Shown one piece after another: positions 25,322 through 33,735 of a stretch of DNA of 39,719 bases. This DNA is from Bacteroidales bacterium (GTDB lineage Bacteria > Bacteroidota > Bacteroidia > Bacteroidales > P3), in contig JAQVXZ010000023.1 in the NCBI GenBank assembly GCA_028708845.1, forward strand, positions 1 through 39,719, read 5' to 3'. Positions within the stretch are counted from its first letter, which is position 1. Each line of letters opens with the position of its first letter. The notes below the pieces were generated by a model. It was not told where the DNA came from, did not search any database, and worked only from the letters and a program-made list of their open reading frames with translations. Made by a program: the position numbers and the translations under genes.

Positions 25322-26356
25322 ATGATATTTTCTGAAACTGAAATAACTGAGCTGAGAAATAAGATACAAGAATCTAATATTATCACTTTAGTCTCTCATT
25401 TTAATCCTGATGGAGATACAATTGGGGCTGCTACATCATTTTTCCACTATTTAAAGTCAAAAAATAAAACAGTTAAGGTTGTTATTTCTAATGAATATCC
25501 TGCATTTTTGGAATTTGTTATGAAGGATGTGCCACATATAATAGGTACAAAACAATTCGAAGAGGCTAAGCTTGCTTTTATTGAGACGGATTTAATCATT
25601 GGCTTAGATTTCAACTCTGTAACTAGAGTTGGAGATATGCTTAAAGATAGTCTTTTGGAATCAAACAAGCCTAAGGTTCTAATTGATCATCATCTTTTTC
25701 CTGAAATAGAGAATTTTGACTTAATATATTCCAAAACTAATGTTTCATCAACTTGTGAACTCCTTTATGAAGTTCTTTTCTTGTTGGAAGGCAATAATTC
25801 TTTTCTAAATTTCAATATAGCCCAATCACTTTATCTTGGTATTTGCACAGATACTGGTAGTTTTAGTTATGCTTGTAATGAAAGAAGGGTCTATGAAGTT
25901 GTGGCAGATTTAGTTGATCATGGTGCTGATGTTGAAGATATTCACAAAAAGGTATATAACACTTATTCAGAAACGAAGTTAAGGTTATTAGGTTTTTGCT
26001 TATGCGAGAGATTAATGGTTTTTCCAAAGCAGGGTGCTGCCTTTATTTATCTGTCTAGGAAAGATTTAAGGAGGTTTAATTATCAAATAGGTGATTGTGA
26101 GGGAATTGTTAATTACTGCCTTAGCTTAGAGGGAATTGAGTTTGGAGCATTGGTTACAGAAAGACCTGATAGGATTAGACTTTCATTCCGTTCAAAAAAT
26201 GATTTTGATGTAAATGTTTTTTCAAGAACATATTGGAATGGAGCTGGACATAAGAAAGCTGCTGGGGGTTTCTCGCATGAAAGCCTTGATGCAGTTATTG
26301 AAAGGTTAACCGAACAAATTAAAGGATTTGATCTAAATAAAAAAAATGAGAATTAA
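25322..26356 (+). CDS. DHH-family phosphoesterase, NrnA-like
   Basis: The protein has 344 aa. The DHH domain shows the metal-binding motifs SHFNPDGDTIGAA (I), LDFNS (II), IDHHLFPE (III) and TDTGSF (IV); the C-terminal DHHA1 domain ends with GAGHKKAAGG, the substrate-binding glycine-rich loop. Family members degrade oligoribonucleotides of 2-5 nt or cyclic dinucleotide products (pGpG/pApA) and dephosphorylate pAp. Cytoplasmic. Its 3' end overlaps the first FKBP gene by 11 bp, so it heads a four-gene operon with three FKBP-type proteins. Confidence 0.88.
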   Translation: MIFSETEITELRNKIQESNIITLVSHFNPDGDTIGAATSFFHYLKSKNKTVKVVISNEYPAFLEFVMKDVPHIIGTKQFEEAKLAFIETDLIIGLDFNSVTRVGDMLKDSLLESNKPKVLIDHHLFPEIENFDLIYSKTNVSSTCELLYEVLFLLEGNNSFLNFNIAQSLYLGICTDTGSFSYACNERRVYEVVADLVDHGADVEDIHKKVYNTYSETKLRLLGFCLCERLMVFPKQGAAFIYLSRKDLRRFNYQIGDCEGIVNYCLSLEGIEFGALVTERPDRIRLSFRSKNDFDVNVFSRTYWNGAGHKKAAGGFSHESLDAVIERLTEQIKGFDLNKKNEN

Positions 26357-26912
26357 GTTAGATACCATATTATTTCTATTTATTTCAATATTATTTGTTT
26401 CTTGTGGTGATAGCCATAATAATCACTATGCTATTGTTTTAAGAGAGAAAAGAGAAGCTCCAAAAAACAAATCAAATGAGGAAAAGATTGATGAGGTTCT
26501 TCTTAAATCAAATCAGATTGTTAATGAGAAAGAGATTCAACAAATCAAGGGTTATGTTGAAAGAAGGAATTGGAAAATGAACCAATTGAAAATAGGAGTT
26601 TTTGTTGAGGAGTTGGAAAAAGGTAAAGGTAAGGTAATAAATTCTAATTCAGTTGTTAGATTAAACTGCAAAATTGAATTACTAGATACAAAACAAGTTT
26701 TTGACTCAAAGATAGATGGAGATAAGATAATTAATATGGGTAAGGAGCAATCGGTTATTGGACTAGTTTATGCTTTGGAAGGGAAGGCTGAGGGAGGTAA
26801 GTTAAGAGTAGCAATTCCTTCTTTTTTAGCCTATGGAATAAAAGGCAACGGGGGTAAGATTCCTAAACGTGCAAGTTTGATTTATGAAATTGAAATTAAG
26901 GAAGTTAAATAA
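26346..26912 (+). CDS. FKBP-type peptidyl-prolyl isomerase lipoprotein, degenerate active site
   Basis: The protein has 188 aa. A lipoprotein signal ends in LFVSC-GDS. The C-terminal ~100 residues form an FKBP fold (VVRLNCKIELLDTKQVFDS, then RVAIPSFLAYGIKG and a last strand LIYEIEIKEV). Compared with active FKBPs, the loop carrying the conserved Trp (here VIGLVYAL) and the VxY motif (here VRLN) are replaced, so isomerase activity may be lost and a chaperone or binding role kept. It resembles GldI-type proteins of gliding Bacteroidota, but no gene symbol is justified. It overlaps the DHH gene by 11 bp and is 6 bp before the next FKBP gene. Confidence 0.8.
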   Translation: MRIKLDTILFLFISILFVSCGDSHNNHYAIVLREKREAPKNKSNEEKIDEVLLKSNQIVNEKEIQQIKGYVERRNWKMNQLKIGVFVEELEKGKGKVINSNSVVRLNCKIELLDTKQVFDSKIDGDKIINMGKEQSVIGLVYALEGKAEGGKLRVAIPSFLAYGIKGNGGKIPKRASLIYEIEIKEVK

Positions 26913-26918
26913 TATTAT

Positions 26919-27818
26919 ATGATGATGAAGATTAGGACGTTTTACTTATTAATAATAGCTTTTATTAGCCTCTTAACCATTAGTTGTAATAAGGATACAC
27001 ATGGTGATTTTCTTACAACTGAACTAGGATATTCATTTAAACATTGTACTATCAATCAAAACACTCCAAAAGCCAAACAAGGAGATATTCTTTATGGGGA
27101 GATGGAGATTAGAAAGAATGACTCGATTGTTATTTATAGTAATTTTGGAAAACCAGAACGTCTTTTCCAAATCATAGGTAACGATAAGGGGACTGTGGAT
27201 GAGTTCTTATTAAACCTACACCTTGGAGATTCTGCTATCATTATTATTCCTGGAGATAGTGTTTCAAGATATGTTCCTAATATTCATACAAATGGAAATG
27301 ATAAAATATATTTTTATTTAAAAGTACATCAAATAATATCTAAAAAGGAAATAGACGAAGCAACAAAAGAGCTTATGGAGCTAGAAAAACAAGAGTTTGA
27401 CACAATAGATTTATATATTGAAAGAAATTCTTTGAATGCTGTTAAACAAGAATCTGGTCTTTACTTTATTAATATTGTTGAAGGAAAAGGACTTAAGGCT
27501 GATTTTGGTGACGAAGTAAAAGTTAACTATTCTGTTTCTACTCTAGATGGTAAAATAATTGATACAAATATTCTTCCTATTGCAAAGAAAGCCAATCTAT
27601 ATATGGATTCAAGGAATTATGAACCATTCTCATTCTATTTGGGTGATGATGGTGTTATTGCAGGTTGGACAGAGGGTATATCGTTGATGAAAAAAGGAGG
27701 TAGTGCAAAGTTTATCATTCCTTCCAAACTAGCATATGGCTCAAAGGCTTTTGGACCTATAAAGCCTAATTCAACATTAATATTTGAAGTAACTTTGATT
27801 GACGTCATTAAACATTAA
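26919..27818 (+). CDS. FKBP-type isomerase lipoprotein with a duplicated fold
   Basis: The protein has 299 aa, starting at one of three adjacent ATG codons. The lipobox is LTISC-NKD. The C-terminal FKBP domain (~195-299) has VNYSVSTLDGK, the Trp in GVIAGWTEGI, IPSKLAYGS and a final strand LIFEVTLIDV, so it looks active. The preceding part (~45-145) repeats the FKBP strand pattern (KQGDILYGEMEI, GTVDEFLLNLHLGDSAIIII, KIYFYLKVHQI) without catalytic residues: a second, degenerate FKBP domain. Predicted to act in the periplasm, anchored in a membrane, on folding of exported proteins. Middle gene of three FKBP paralogs. Confidence 0.85.
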   Translation: MMMKIRTFYLLIIAFISLLTISCNKDTHGDFLTTELGYSFKHCTINQNTPKAKQGDILYGEMEIRKNDSIVIYSNFGKPERLFQIIGNDKGTVDEFLLNLHLGDSAIIIIPGDSVSRYVPNIHTNGNDKIYFYLKVHQIISKKEIDEATKELMELEKQEFDTIDLYIERNSLNAVKQESGLYFINIVEGKGLKADFGDEVKVNYSVSTLDGKIIDTNILPIAKKANLYMDSRNYEPFSFYLGDDGVIAGWTEGISLMKKGGSAKFIIPSKLAYGSKAFGPIKPNSTLIFEVTLIDVIKH

Positions 27819-27842
27819 TTACATATAAAATAACGTATTAAG

Positions 27843-28880
27843 ATGAAACGAACAATTTTATTAGTTGTATGCTCAATTATAGCAACAACTCTTTTTTCTC
27901 AAAATCCTTTAGAAGGGTTCAAAACCTCTGAACAAAAGGTTAATTATAAATTTATTAAAATGAACCCTGAAGGTCAGAAGGTTTTAGAAAACGACTTATT
28001 GATTGGAAAATTTACAATTAAGTTTGGTGACTCATTAGTTTCTGATGGAACAAAGATGCAATCTCAACCAATTGTAAGAACCGATTCATCTTCTAGGGTT
28101 TTTCAAGGAGACCTTATTGATGGAGTATTAATGATGAGAAAAGGCGAAGTATGCACTTTTGCTTTTGCAAGAGATTCAATTTTCAAACTTTTTGATGGAA
28201 ACCTTCCTCCTTATTTTGTTTCTGGCATGTATGCGTATTGGACTATGGAAATAGACGATATTAAAACATATCAAGAGCAAAAAGAAGAAGAAGCAAAATA
28301 TCGTATGGAACAAGAAGCTCAAATGGCAGAACATAAGATTCTATCTGATAGTTTAGTGGCAGAACATAAGATTCTATCTGATAGTTTAGCACAACTAGAA
28401 CCACAAATTATTGCTAAGGCAATTAAGGATTATGGTTTTGATAGTAAAGCTATTAATGGGGTTTACTTCAAGAAGACTTTAACCAATAAAACAAACCTAA
28501 AACCAAAAGAAGGTGATAAGGCAAAGGTTCATTATATTGGTAAGTTTACTGATGGAAAGTTATTTGATACAAGTGTTGAAGAAGCAGCAAAGGCAGCAAA
28601 TGTGTTTCAACAAGGAAGACCTTATGAGCCACTTGAATTCATAATTGGAAAAAGAAAGATGATTCCTGGCTTTGAAGAAGCAGTTAAGATGATGAATAAA
28701 GGAGAAAAAGCAATAGTTCTTATTCCATCAAACCTTGCATACGGACCAGATGGTAGGGGAGAGATCTTACCTTCAAGCCCATTAATATTTGAACTTGAAC
28801 TTGTTGAAATAGAAAAAGGTGAAGCACCTAAGGGTAATATTCAACCAATTAAGATGAATACAGCACCAAAAAAGAAATAA
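27843..28880 (+). CDS. Exported FKBP-type isomerase with coiled-coil linker
   Basis: The protein has 345 aa with a Sec signal (MKRTILLVVCSIIATTLFSQ) and no lipobox, so it is soluble in the periplasm. An N-terminal degenerate FKBP-like domain (~30-140) is followed by a charged helix (QEQKEEEAKYRMEQEAQMAE). This contains an 11-residue repeat (AEHKILSDSLV, then AEHKILSDSLA) encoded by a 33-bp exact direct repeat. The C-terminal FKBP domain (~215-325) keeps VHYIGKFTDGKLFDTS, IPGFEEAV, AYGPDGRG and FELELVEI, so activity is likely. The helix may set the distance between domains or dimerise, as in FkpA-type chaperones (inference). Confidence 0.87.
   Translation: MKRTILLVVCSIIATTLFSQNPLEGFKTSEQKVNYKFIKMNPEGQKVLENDLLIGKFTIKFGDSLVSDGTKMQSQPIVRTDSSSRVFQGDLIDGVLMMRKGEVCTFAFARDSIFKLFDGNLPPYFVSGMYAYWTMEIDDIKTYQEQKEEEAKYRMEQEAQMAEHKILSDSLVAEHKILSDSLAQLEPQIIAKAIKDYGFDSKAINGVYFKKTLTNKTNLKPKEGDKAKVHYIGKFTDGKLFDTSVEEAAKAANVFQQGRPYEPLEFIIGKRKMIPGFEEAVKMMNKGEKAIVLIPSNLAYGPDGRGEILPSSPLIFELELVEIEKGEAPKGNIQPIKMNTAPKKK
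28324..28389 (+). repeat. 33-bp perfect direct repeat inside the third FKBP gene
   Basis: Positions 28324-28356 and 28357-28389 are adjacent identical 33-bp copies in frame, adding 11 residues to the linker helix. An identical DNA copy implies a recent slippage duplication and possible length variation between strains. Confidence 0.9.
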
Positions 28881-28926
28881 TGCTTTCTAGGTAGGGGTAT
28901 AATTTAACTAATTAAAACCATTTGAA

Positions 28927-29742
28927 ATGAAACTAAATCTAAATAAGCCTTTAATCATATTTGATATTGAGAGCACAGGGGTTAGTGTTGGACAGGATAA
29001 AATAATTGAAATATGCCTATATAAAGTCTTTCCTGATGGAAATACAGAAATAAAAACATATAGAATTAATCCTGAAAGACATATTCCTGAAGAAACAACA
29101 AAAATCCACGGAATTACAGACGAGGATGTTAAGGATAAACCTACATTCAAACAACTCTCTGGTGAAATAAATGCATTTATTGGAAATTCAGATTTAGCAG
29201 GATATAATTCAAATAAGTTTGATTTACCCATTTTGGTTGAAGAATTTCTTAAAGCAGGAGTGGACTTCGATATATCAAATAGAAAATTTGTGGATGTGAT
29301 GAATATTTTCCATAAAATGGAAGCTAGAACTCTTAAAGCTGCATACAAATTCTATTGTGGAAAAGATTTAATTAATGCTCACTCTGCTGAAGCAGATACA
29401 AAGGCTACTTATGAAATACTTCTTGCACAACTAAAAATGTATGAGGGTGTTGAATATGAAGATAAGGATGGAAATAAATCAGTTCCAATAGTTAACGACA
29501 TTAAAGCATTACACGATTTCACAAGAAATCCTAAATGGGTTGATATGGTTGGACATCTTGTTTATAATGATAAAAAGCAAGAATGCATCAACTTTGGGAA
29601 ACATAAAGGAAAAGTTGCTGCAGAGATATTCAAAGCAGAGCCTTCATATTTTTCATGGATGATGAATGCTGATTTTCCTATGTCAACCAAGAAAATAATT
29701 ACAGAAATAAGATTAAGAAGTGTTAGTAATACATTATTTTAG
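28927..29742 (+). CDS. DEDDh 3'-5' exonuclease (DnaQ/ExoX-like)
   Basis: The protein has 271 aa. Exo I is IFDIESTGVS (Asp13, Glu15), Exo II is in AGYNSNKFDLPIL, and Exo III has HSAEADTKATYEIL with the His and Asp of the DEDDh class. The C-terminal ~60 residues (INFGKHKGKVAAEIFKAEPS followed by YFSWMM) form a short extra domain seen in ExoX-like nucleases. It could be a stand-alone proofreading or repair exonuclease acting on DNA; it is not fused to a polymerase. It follows the FKBP genes after 46 bp and ends at a strong terminator. Confidence 0.85.
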   Translation: MKLNLNKPLIIFDIESTGVSVGQDKIIEICLYKVFPDGNTEIKTYRINPERHIPEETTKIHGITDEDVKDKPTFKQLSGEINAFIGNSDLAGYNSNKFDLPILVEEFLKAGVDFDISNRKFVDVMNIFHKMEARTLKAAYKFYCGKDLINAHSAEADTKATYEILLAQLKMYEGVEYEDKDGNKSVPIVNDIKALHDFTRNPKWVDMVGHLVYNDKKQECINFGKHKGKVAAEIFKAEPSYFSWMMNADFPMSTKKIITEIRLRSVSNTLF

Positions 29743-29777
29743 TATTTAATCATAAAGAGATTTCATAATTTATACAT

Positions 29778-29820
29778 AAATTGCTTATTGGATTATAAGA
29801 CCCAATAAGCAATTTCTTTT
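29778..29820 (+). terminator. Intrinsic terminator after the exonuclease gene
   Basis: AAATTGCTTATTGG at 29778-29791 pairs over 14 bp with 29802-29815, followed by CTTTTTC. Confidence 0.9.
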
Positions 29821-29839
29821 TCATATATCTTTGTTATAA

Positions 29840-30000
29840 TAAATTCTTTCTTCGTTTCACAAAATTCTTTCTTTAATCTATTTGCGTAGATCTTTGTTTT
29901 AATTATTTATTACTGCGTATTAATTTTCTAACTCTGCGTAATAAATTTTTAAAGTGGCGTTTTAATAATTTATTATGGCGTTTCATTTTCTAAACTCTTT
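29840..30000. repeat. Degenerate 21-bp tandem array C
   Basis: AAATT-type units start at 29840 and 29861. Further on, GCG triplets occur at 29915, 29936, 29957 and 29978, exactly 21 bp apart, inside units of the form TnnCTGCGTAnTAA and TGGCGTTTnAT. It shares AAATTCTTTCTTCGTTTCA and CTGCGTAATAAATTTTTA-like words with array A, about 17 kb away. It sits immediately after the exonuclease terminator. Confidence 0.75.
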
Positions 30001-30294
30001 AGACTAATAAAATAGATGAAATCGTGGGTTTTCTGATATTTGCGTCTATAATTCTAATTTCCTATTTCATTTTATAATTGCAATTATGTTAACTAAGTAT
30101 TATTGAAACCTCTTCTTTTCTTATTAAATGATTAGTGATTAATCGTGATTTGGAAATGCTTAGCAATAGTTAAGGAGTTTAAGATTAAGTTATTAGTGAA
30201 AGTATTTTTATATTCAATAAATTTGAATAGCAAATCCGTATAATTAAGAAATGATTTGGCTATATATACAAGTATTTTAAGTTTAGGATAATAA
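30001..30294. other. Intergenic stretch without recognised features
   Basis: About 290 bp of AT-rich sequence between array C and the hairpin at 30295. I see no gene, RNA or promoter here. Confidence 0.5.
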
Positions 30295-30350
30295 AAAAGT
30301 GTAAAATAAATGATTGTTTTTGTATGGTCAATCAATTACTTTACACTTTT
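30295..30350. terminator. Long imperfect hairpin, likely terminator of the transketolase operon
   Basis: AAAAGTGTAAA at 30295-30305 pairs with TTTACACTTTT at 30340-30350, and ATGATTG with CAATCA closer to the loop. On the minus strand the stem ends in a T-rich run. It lies 73 bp downstream of the last transketolase gene. Confidence 0.6.
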
Positions 30351-30422
30351 AATCCTTAATATGGAATATTTATTAGTTATCTATAACGCTGTGTTTAGTT
30401 ACTTATTAAGCTATATTTTATC

Positions 30423-31376
30423 TTATTTTCTTTTAAGAACTTTATGAACTGCTTCAACTATGTTTGCTGCTTTTAATCCGTATTTAACCATTAGGTCTTC
30501 TGGTTTTCCTGATTCACCAAACTGATCATCAATTCCAACGTATTCCATTGGTTTAGGATTATTTCTTGCAAGTAATTGTGCTATTGAATCGTTTAATCCA
30601 CCATTGAATTGATGTTCTTCACAACTTACAACACATCCTGTTTTTTCAACTGAACGTAGGATTGCTTCTGAGTCTAGTGGTTTAATTGTATGTATATTGA
30701 TAATTTCTGCATCTATCCCCTGCTCTGCTAATATTTCTCCTGCAAGTATTGCTTCCCAAACTAAATGCCCGGTTGCAAAAATTGATACATCTTTTCCTTC
30801 ATTAATCATTAGGGCTTTGCCAATTACAAATGGAGTATCTTCTGAAATAAAGATTGGCACCTTTGGTCGACCAAATCTTAGATAAGCTGGTCCTTTATAT
30901 TCTGCAATTGCAATTGCTGCTTGTTTTGTTTGATTATAGTCGCAAGGATTAATCACAATCATATTAGGCATCATCTTCATTAGACCAATATCTTCAAGAA
31001 TTTGATGTGTTGCACCATCTTCTCCAAGTGTTATCCCTGCGTGAGAACCACATATCTTAACATTTGTATTGGAATATGCTACGCTTTGACGAATTTGATC
31101 GTAAACTCTACCTGTTGCAAAGGCTGCGAATGAAGAGTAAAATGCTACCTTTCCACTTAATGCCATTCCTGCAGCAATTGAAGCCATATTTGCTTCTGCA
31201 ATTCCTATTTGAACAAATCTTTCTGGAAAAGCTTGCTTAAAAGCTGTCATCTTAACGCTTTCTGTTAGGTCAGCGCATAGAGCAACAACATTAGGATTTC
31301 TTTTTCCTGCTTCTAATAATCCGTCACCAAATCCTGAACGGGTATCTTTGTTTCCTAATATGGTGTATTTTTTCAT
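30423..31376 (-). CDS. Transketolase, C-terminal subunit
   Basis: This 317-aa protein corresponds to the pyrimidine-binding and C-terminal domains of transketolase. IGIAEANMASIAAGMAL holds the Glu that activates thiamine diphosphate; GSHAGITLGEDGATHQILED and PCDYNQTKQA are typical of the split transketolase or transketolase-like family. The last ~120 residues form the third domain. Together with the N-terminal subunit it should make a heterotetrameric enzyme of the non-oxidative pentose phosphate route, moving two-carbon units between sugar phosphates. It is 9 bp after the VWA gene, not directly after its partner subunit. Confidence 0.92.
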   Translation of the reverse strand: MKKYTILGNKDTRSGFGDGLLEAGKRNPNVVALCADLTESVKMTAFKQAFPERFVQIGIAEANMASIAAGMALSGKVAFYSSFAAFATGRVYDQIRQSVAYSNTNVKICGSHAGITLGEDGATHQILEDIGLMKMMPNMIVINPCDYNQTKQAAIAIAEYKGPAYLRFGRPKVPIFISEDTPFVIGKALMINEGKDVSIFATGHLVWEAILAGEILAEQGIDAEIINIHTIKPLDSEAILRSVEKTGCVVSCEEHQFNGGLNDSIAQLLARNNPKPMEYVGIDDQFGESGKPEDLMVKYGLKAANIVEAVHKVLKRK

Positions 31377-31385
31377 TATATGTTT

Positions 31386-32786
31386 TTATTTGTTTTCTAT
31401 TAATATTACTGTCGTTTCTCCTGATTCAATTCTAAATTCCTTAATTTTTGTTTGCTTTGTTTGAGTGCTGCTTTTGGAACGAGATACTATTTGATATTCT
31501 CCTGGAAGCAGTGTTAGTGTTTCGTTTTGTTTATCAGAAAGGTTAGTTACAAATTCCCAACTATTATCTTCCTTAAATAAAAGAGTTGATATGCTATTTG
31601 CAGGTTTAGTTATTTGAACTGAGCCAAGAGATGGAATTTCTATTGTTGTTGTTGAGCTTTGAGCAATCTCGACATTATTAAGGTTAAGCCTTGGCTCAGT
31701 CAAAACTTCTAAGTCATATTTCCCAATAAGATATTTCTCAGTTGAGTTTATGTTTTGAATATTTATTGATTTCTTTTCTCCATTTTTCTTAACTAAAACT
31801 CCAACAGGTTTTGCATTTGAAAGTTCCTTTCCCTTATATTTCAATACCATAGTGCCTTGGGGCGTGTTTGCTGATATTGTTGTGTGAGAGCCTGCCTTAA
31901 GGGAAATGTTTTCAATCCTTGTTTTAGGAATTGTTTGAATTTCTATATCATAACTTATCAAAGGGTCAATTTCCAAAGTGTCAGAAAGTCCTTTTTCATT
32001 AAAAGTATGGATAAAAGAATATCTAGGTGTCTTACTCTTTGATTCGTAGAAAATCATTGGAACATTAGTCTCTGTTGGAGCTTTCGAATTATCCAATAGA
32101 TTTACCTGACAAGTTGTACTATAAAGAGCTTGATTGACAATATCGTTAAGAGTCATTGAAAATTCAATCTCATTATTTGCTTCGAAGTAGTTGCCTGCAC
32201 ATTTGAATTGCTCTCCATACCCCTTTCCTATTCCAATAATAAATGGTTTTATTATAGACCCTTCGTTTTGCAATGCTTTCGAAACCTCGCAACAATCATC
32301 AGAACAATCATCTAATCCATCAGTTATTAAGATTATTATATTCCTACAATTCTTACATTCAGGAAAATCAGCCTTTGAAGCTTTTAAAGAGTTTGATATA
32401 GGTGAAGAACCTTTGGGAACAAGAGACTTAAGCTTATCTTTAAGAAGCTCTGAGTTGTTGTTGGAAAAAGGTATTTCTAGTTTAGTGTCATTACAATCTT
32501 GTTGAGTATAGTTATTAGTGTGTCCAAACGCCCTAAGAGCTACTTGAAGGTTAGGTTTGTTTTTAAGAGTGTCAATAACGTTAGAGAGAATCGATTGGGT
32601 AATCTTTATCTTAGTATCACTTTGCCATTTACCATACATACTATAAGAGCAGTCAAGAATAAACAATATCCTTGTCTTCTGATTTGTTGTTTGGGCTAAT
32701 TGTCTTTGGTTTCTTTGTTGAGCATTAGTACTAACAAAAATACCTATAGCCAAAACAAATAATAGTATTTTGGTAATGGATTTCAT
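31386..32786 (-). CDS. Exported VWA-domain protein
   Basis: The protein is 466 aa from the ATG at 32784-32786; the longer frame to 32864 is shadow sequence of the transketolase gene. A signal peptide (MKSITKILLFVLAIGIFVST) is followed by a von Willebrand factor A domain (~40-230) with the MIDAS motif DCSYS and a later TDGLDD. A Cys cluster is present (CSDDCCE, plus CKNC and others) that may form disulfides. The rest (~240-466) is beta-rich and could be Ig-like modules. VWA domains bind partners through a metal ion. Its ATG overlaps the stop of the transketolase N-subunit by one base (TAATG), so translation is probably coupled. Confidence 0.85.
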   Translation of the reverse strand: MKSITKILLFVLAIGIFVSTNAQQRNQRQLAQTTNQKTRILFILDCSYSMYGKWQSDTKIKITQSILSNVIDTLKNKPNLQVALRAFGHTNNYTQQDCNDTKLEIPFSNNNSELLKDKLKSLVPKGSSPISNSLKASKADFPECKNCRNIIILITDGLDDCSDDCCEVSKALQNEGSIIKPFIIGIGKGYGEQFKCAGNYFEANNEIEFSMTLNDIVNQALYSTTCQVNLLDNSKAPTETNVPMIFYESKSKTPRYSFIHTFNEKGLSDTLEIDPLISYDIEIQTIPKTRIENISLKAGSHTTISANTPQGTMVLKYKGKELSNAKPVGVLVKKNGEKKSINIQNINSTEKYLIGKYDLEVLTEPRLNLNNVEIAQSSTTTIEIPSLGSVQITKPANSISTLLFKEDNSWEFVTNLSDKQNETLTLLPGEYQIVSRSKSSTQTKQTKIKEFRIESGETTVILIENK

Positions 32787-33631
32787 TAATAATCGCCTAA
32801 GGTTTCTTTTAATTGAGAAAGTGCATCTGCGGTCTGTTCTGCATTTGGAGCTACACCATGCCAAGAGCTTAATCCTTGCATAAAATCAACACCATATCCC
32901 ATTAAAGTATGCATTAAGATAACTACTGGTTTTCCTTTCTTAGTCAAACTCTTAGCTTCTTTTAATCCTCTTAAGCAATCCTTCATATCGTTACCCTGCA
33001 TCTCAACTACTTCCCAGTCAAAAGAAAGGAATTTTGCTTTAAGATCTCCTAGGTTTAAAACAGTATCAACATTGCCATCAATCTGAGCATTATTATAATC
33101 TATGATTGAAATCAAATTATCAACCTTATTACCTCCTGCAAACATTACTGCTTCCCATATTTGTCCCTCTTGCAATTCTCCATCTCCGTGAAGAGTATAA
33201 ACAAGATTAGAACATCCGTCCATTTTCTTAACTAAAGCAGCACCAACTCCTACTGATAAACCTTGTCCCAAAGAACCAGACGAAATTCTAACTCCAGGGA
33301 GGTTATATTTTGGTGTTGGGTGACCTTGAAGAGGAGAACCTAAACATCTAAAGGTTGATAAGTCTGAAACAGGGAAGAAACCTCTACGAGAAAGCACGCT
33401 ATACCATACAGGTGATATATGTCCATTGGAAAGGAAGAACATATCTTCATTTTTTCCTTCTATTGTGAAGTTTTCTGGTTTTATATCTAATACTTCGAAG
33501 TAAAGAGCTGTCATAAGGTCTGCACAACCCAATGAACCACCAGGATGACCTGAAGAACAACCATTCACCATTCTAACTATATCTCTTCTAACTTGAGAAG
33601 CTATGTTCTCTAATTCTAATATTGTTGCCAT
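32786..33631 (-). CDS. Transketolase, N-terminal (thiamine diphosphate-binding) subunit
   Basis: The protein has 281 aa. It carries the PP domain: GHPGGSLGCADLM, SLGQGLSVGVGAAL, and the thiamine-diphosphate motif starting HGDGELQEG and ending IIDYNN, about 30 residues apart as expected. This is half of a split transketolase; the other half is at 30423-31376. It has its own promoter upstream, so it need not depend on the sigma-factor genes. The last base of its stop codon is the first base of the VWA start codon. Confidence 0.92.
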   Translation of the reverse strand: MATILELENIASQVRRDIVRMVNGCSSGHPGGSLGCADLMTALYFEVLDIKPENFTIEGKNEDMFFLSNGHISPVWYSVLSRRGFFPVSDLSTFRCLGSPLQGHPTPKYNLPGVRISSGSLGQGLSVGVGAALVKKMDGCSNLVYTLHGDGELQEGQIWEAVMFAGGNKVDNLISIIDYNNAQIDGNVDTVLNLGDLKAKFLSFDWEVVEMQGNDMKDCLRGLKEAKSLTKKGKPVVILMHTLMGYGVDFMQGLSSWHGVAPNAEQTADALSQLKETLGDY

Positions 33632-33654
33632 ATAAATATTTAGTTTTAATGGTG

Positions 33655-33662
33655 CAAAATTA
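33655..33662 (-). promoter_or_regulatory. -7 element of the transketolase operon
   Basis: Minus-strand TAATTTTG fits TAnnTTTG, giving a leader of about 18 nt. No clear -33 TTG is seen. Confidence 0.5.
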
Positions 33663-33735
33663 GTTAAAAAAAGCGAGGGGATATAATTATTGGAGATGAA
33701 TTATCAACAAGTTGCTAATACAGTAATCTATCTCT

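Noticed and set aside
32787-32864. N-terminal extension of the VWA protein by 26 residues
   Set aside because: It is out-of-frame transketolase coding sequence, and a normal signal peptide begins at the ATG at 32786.
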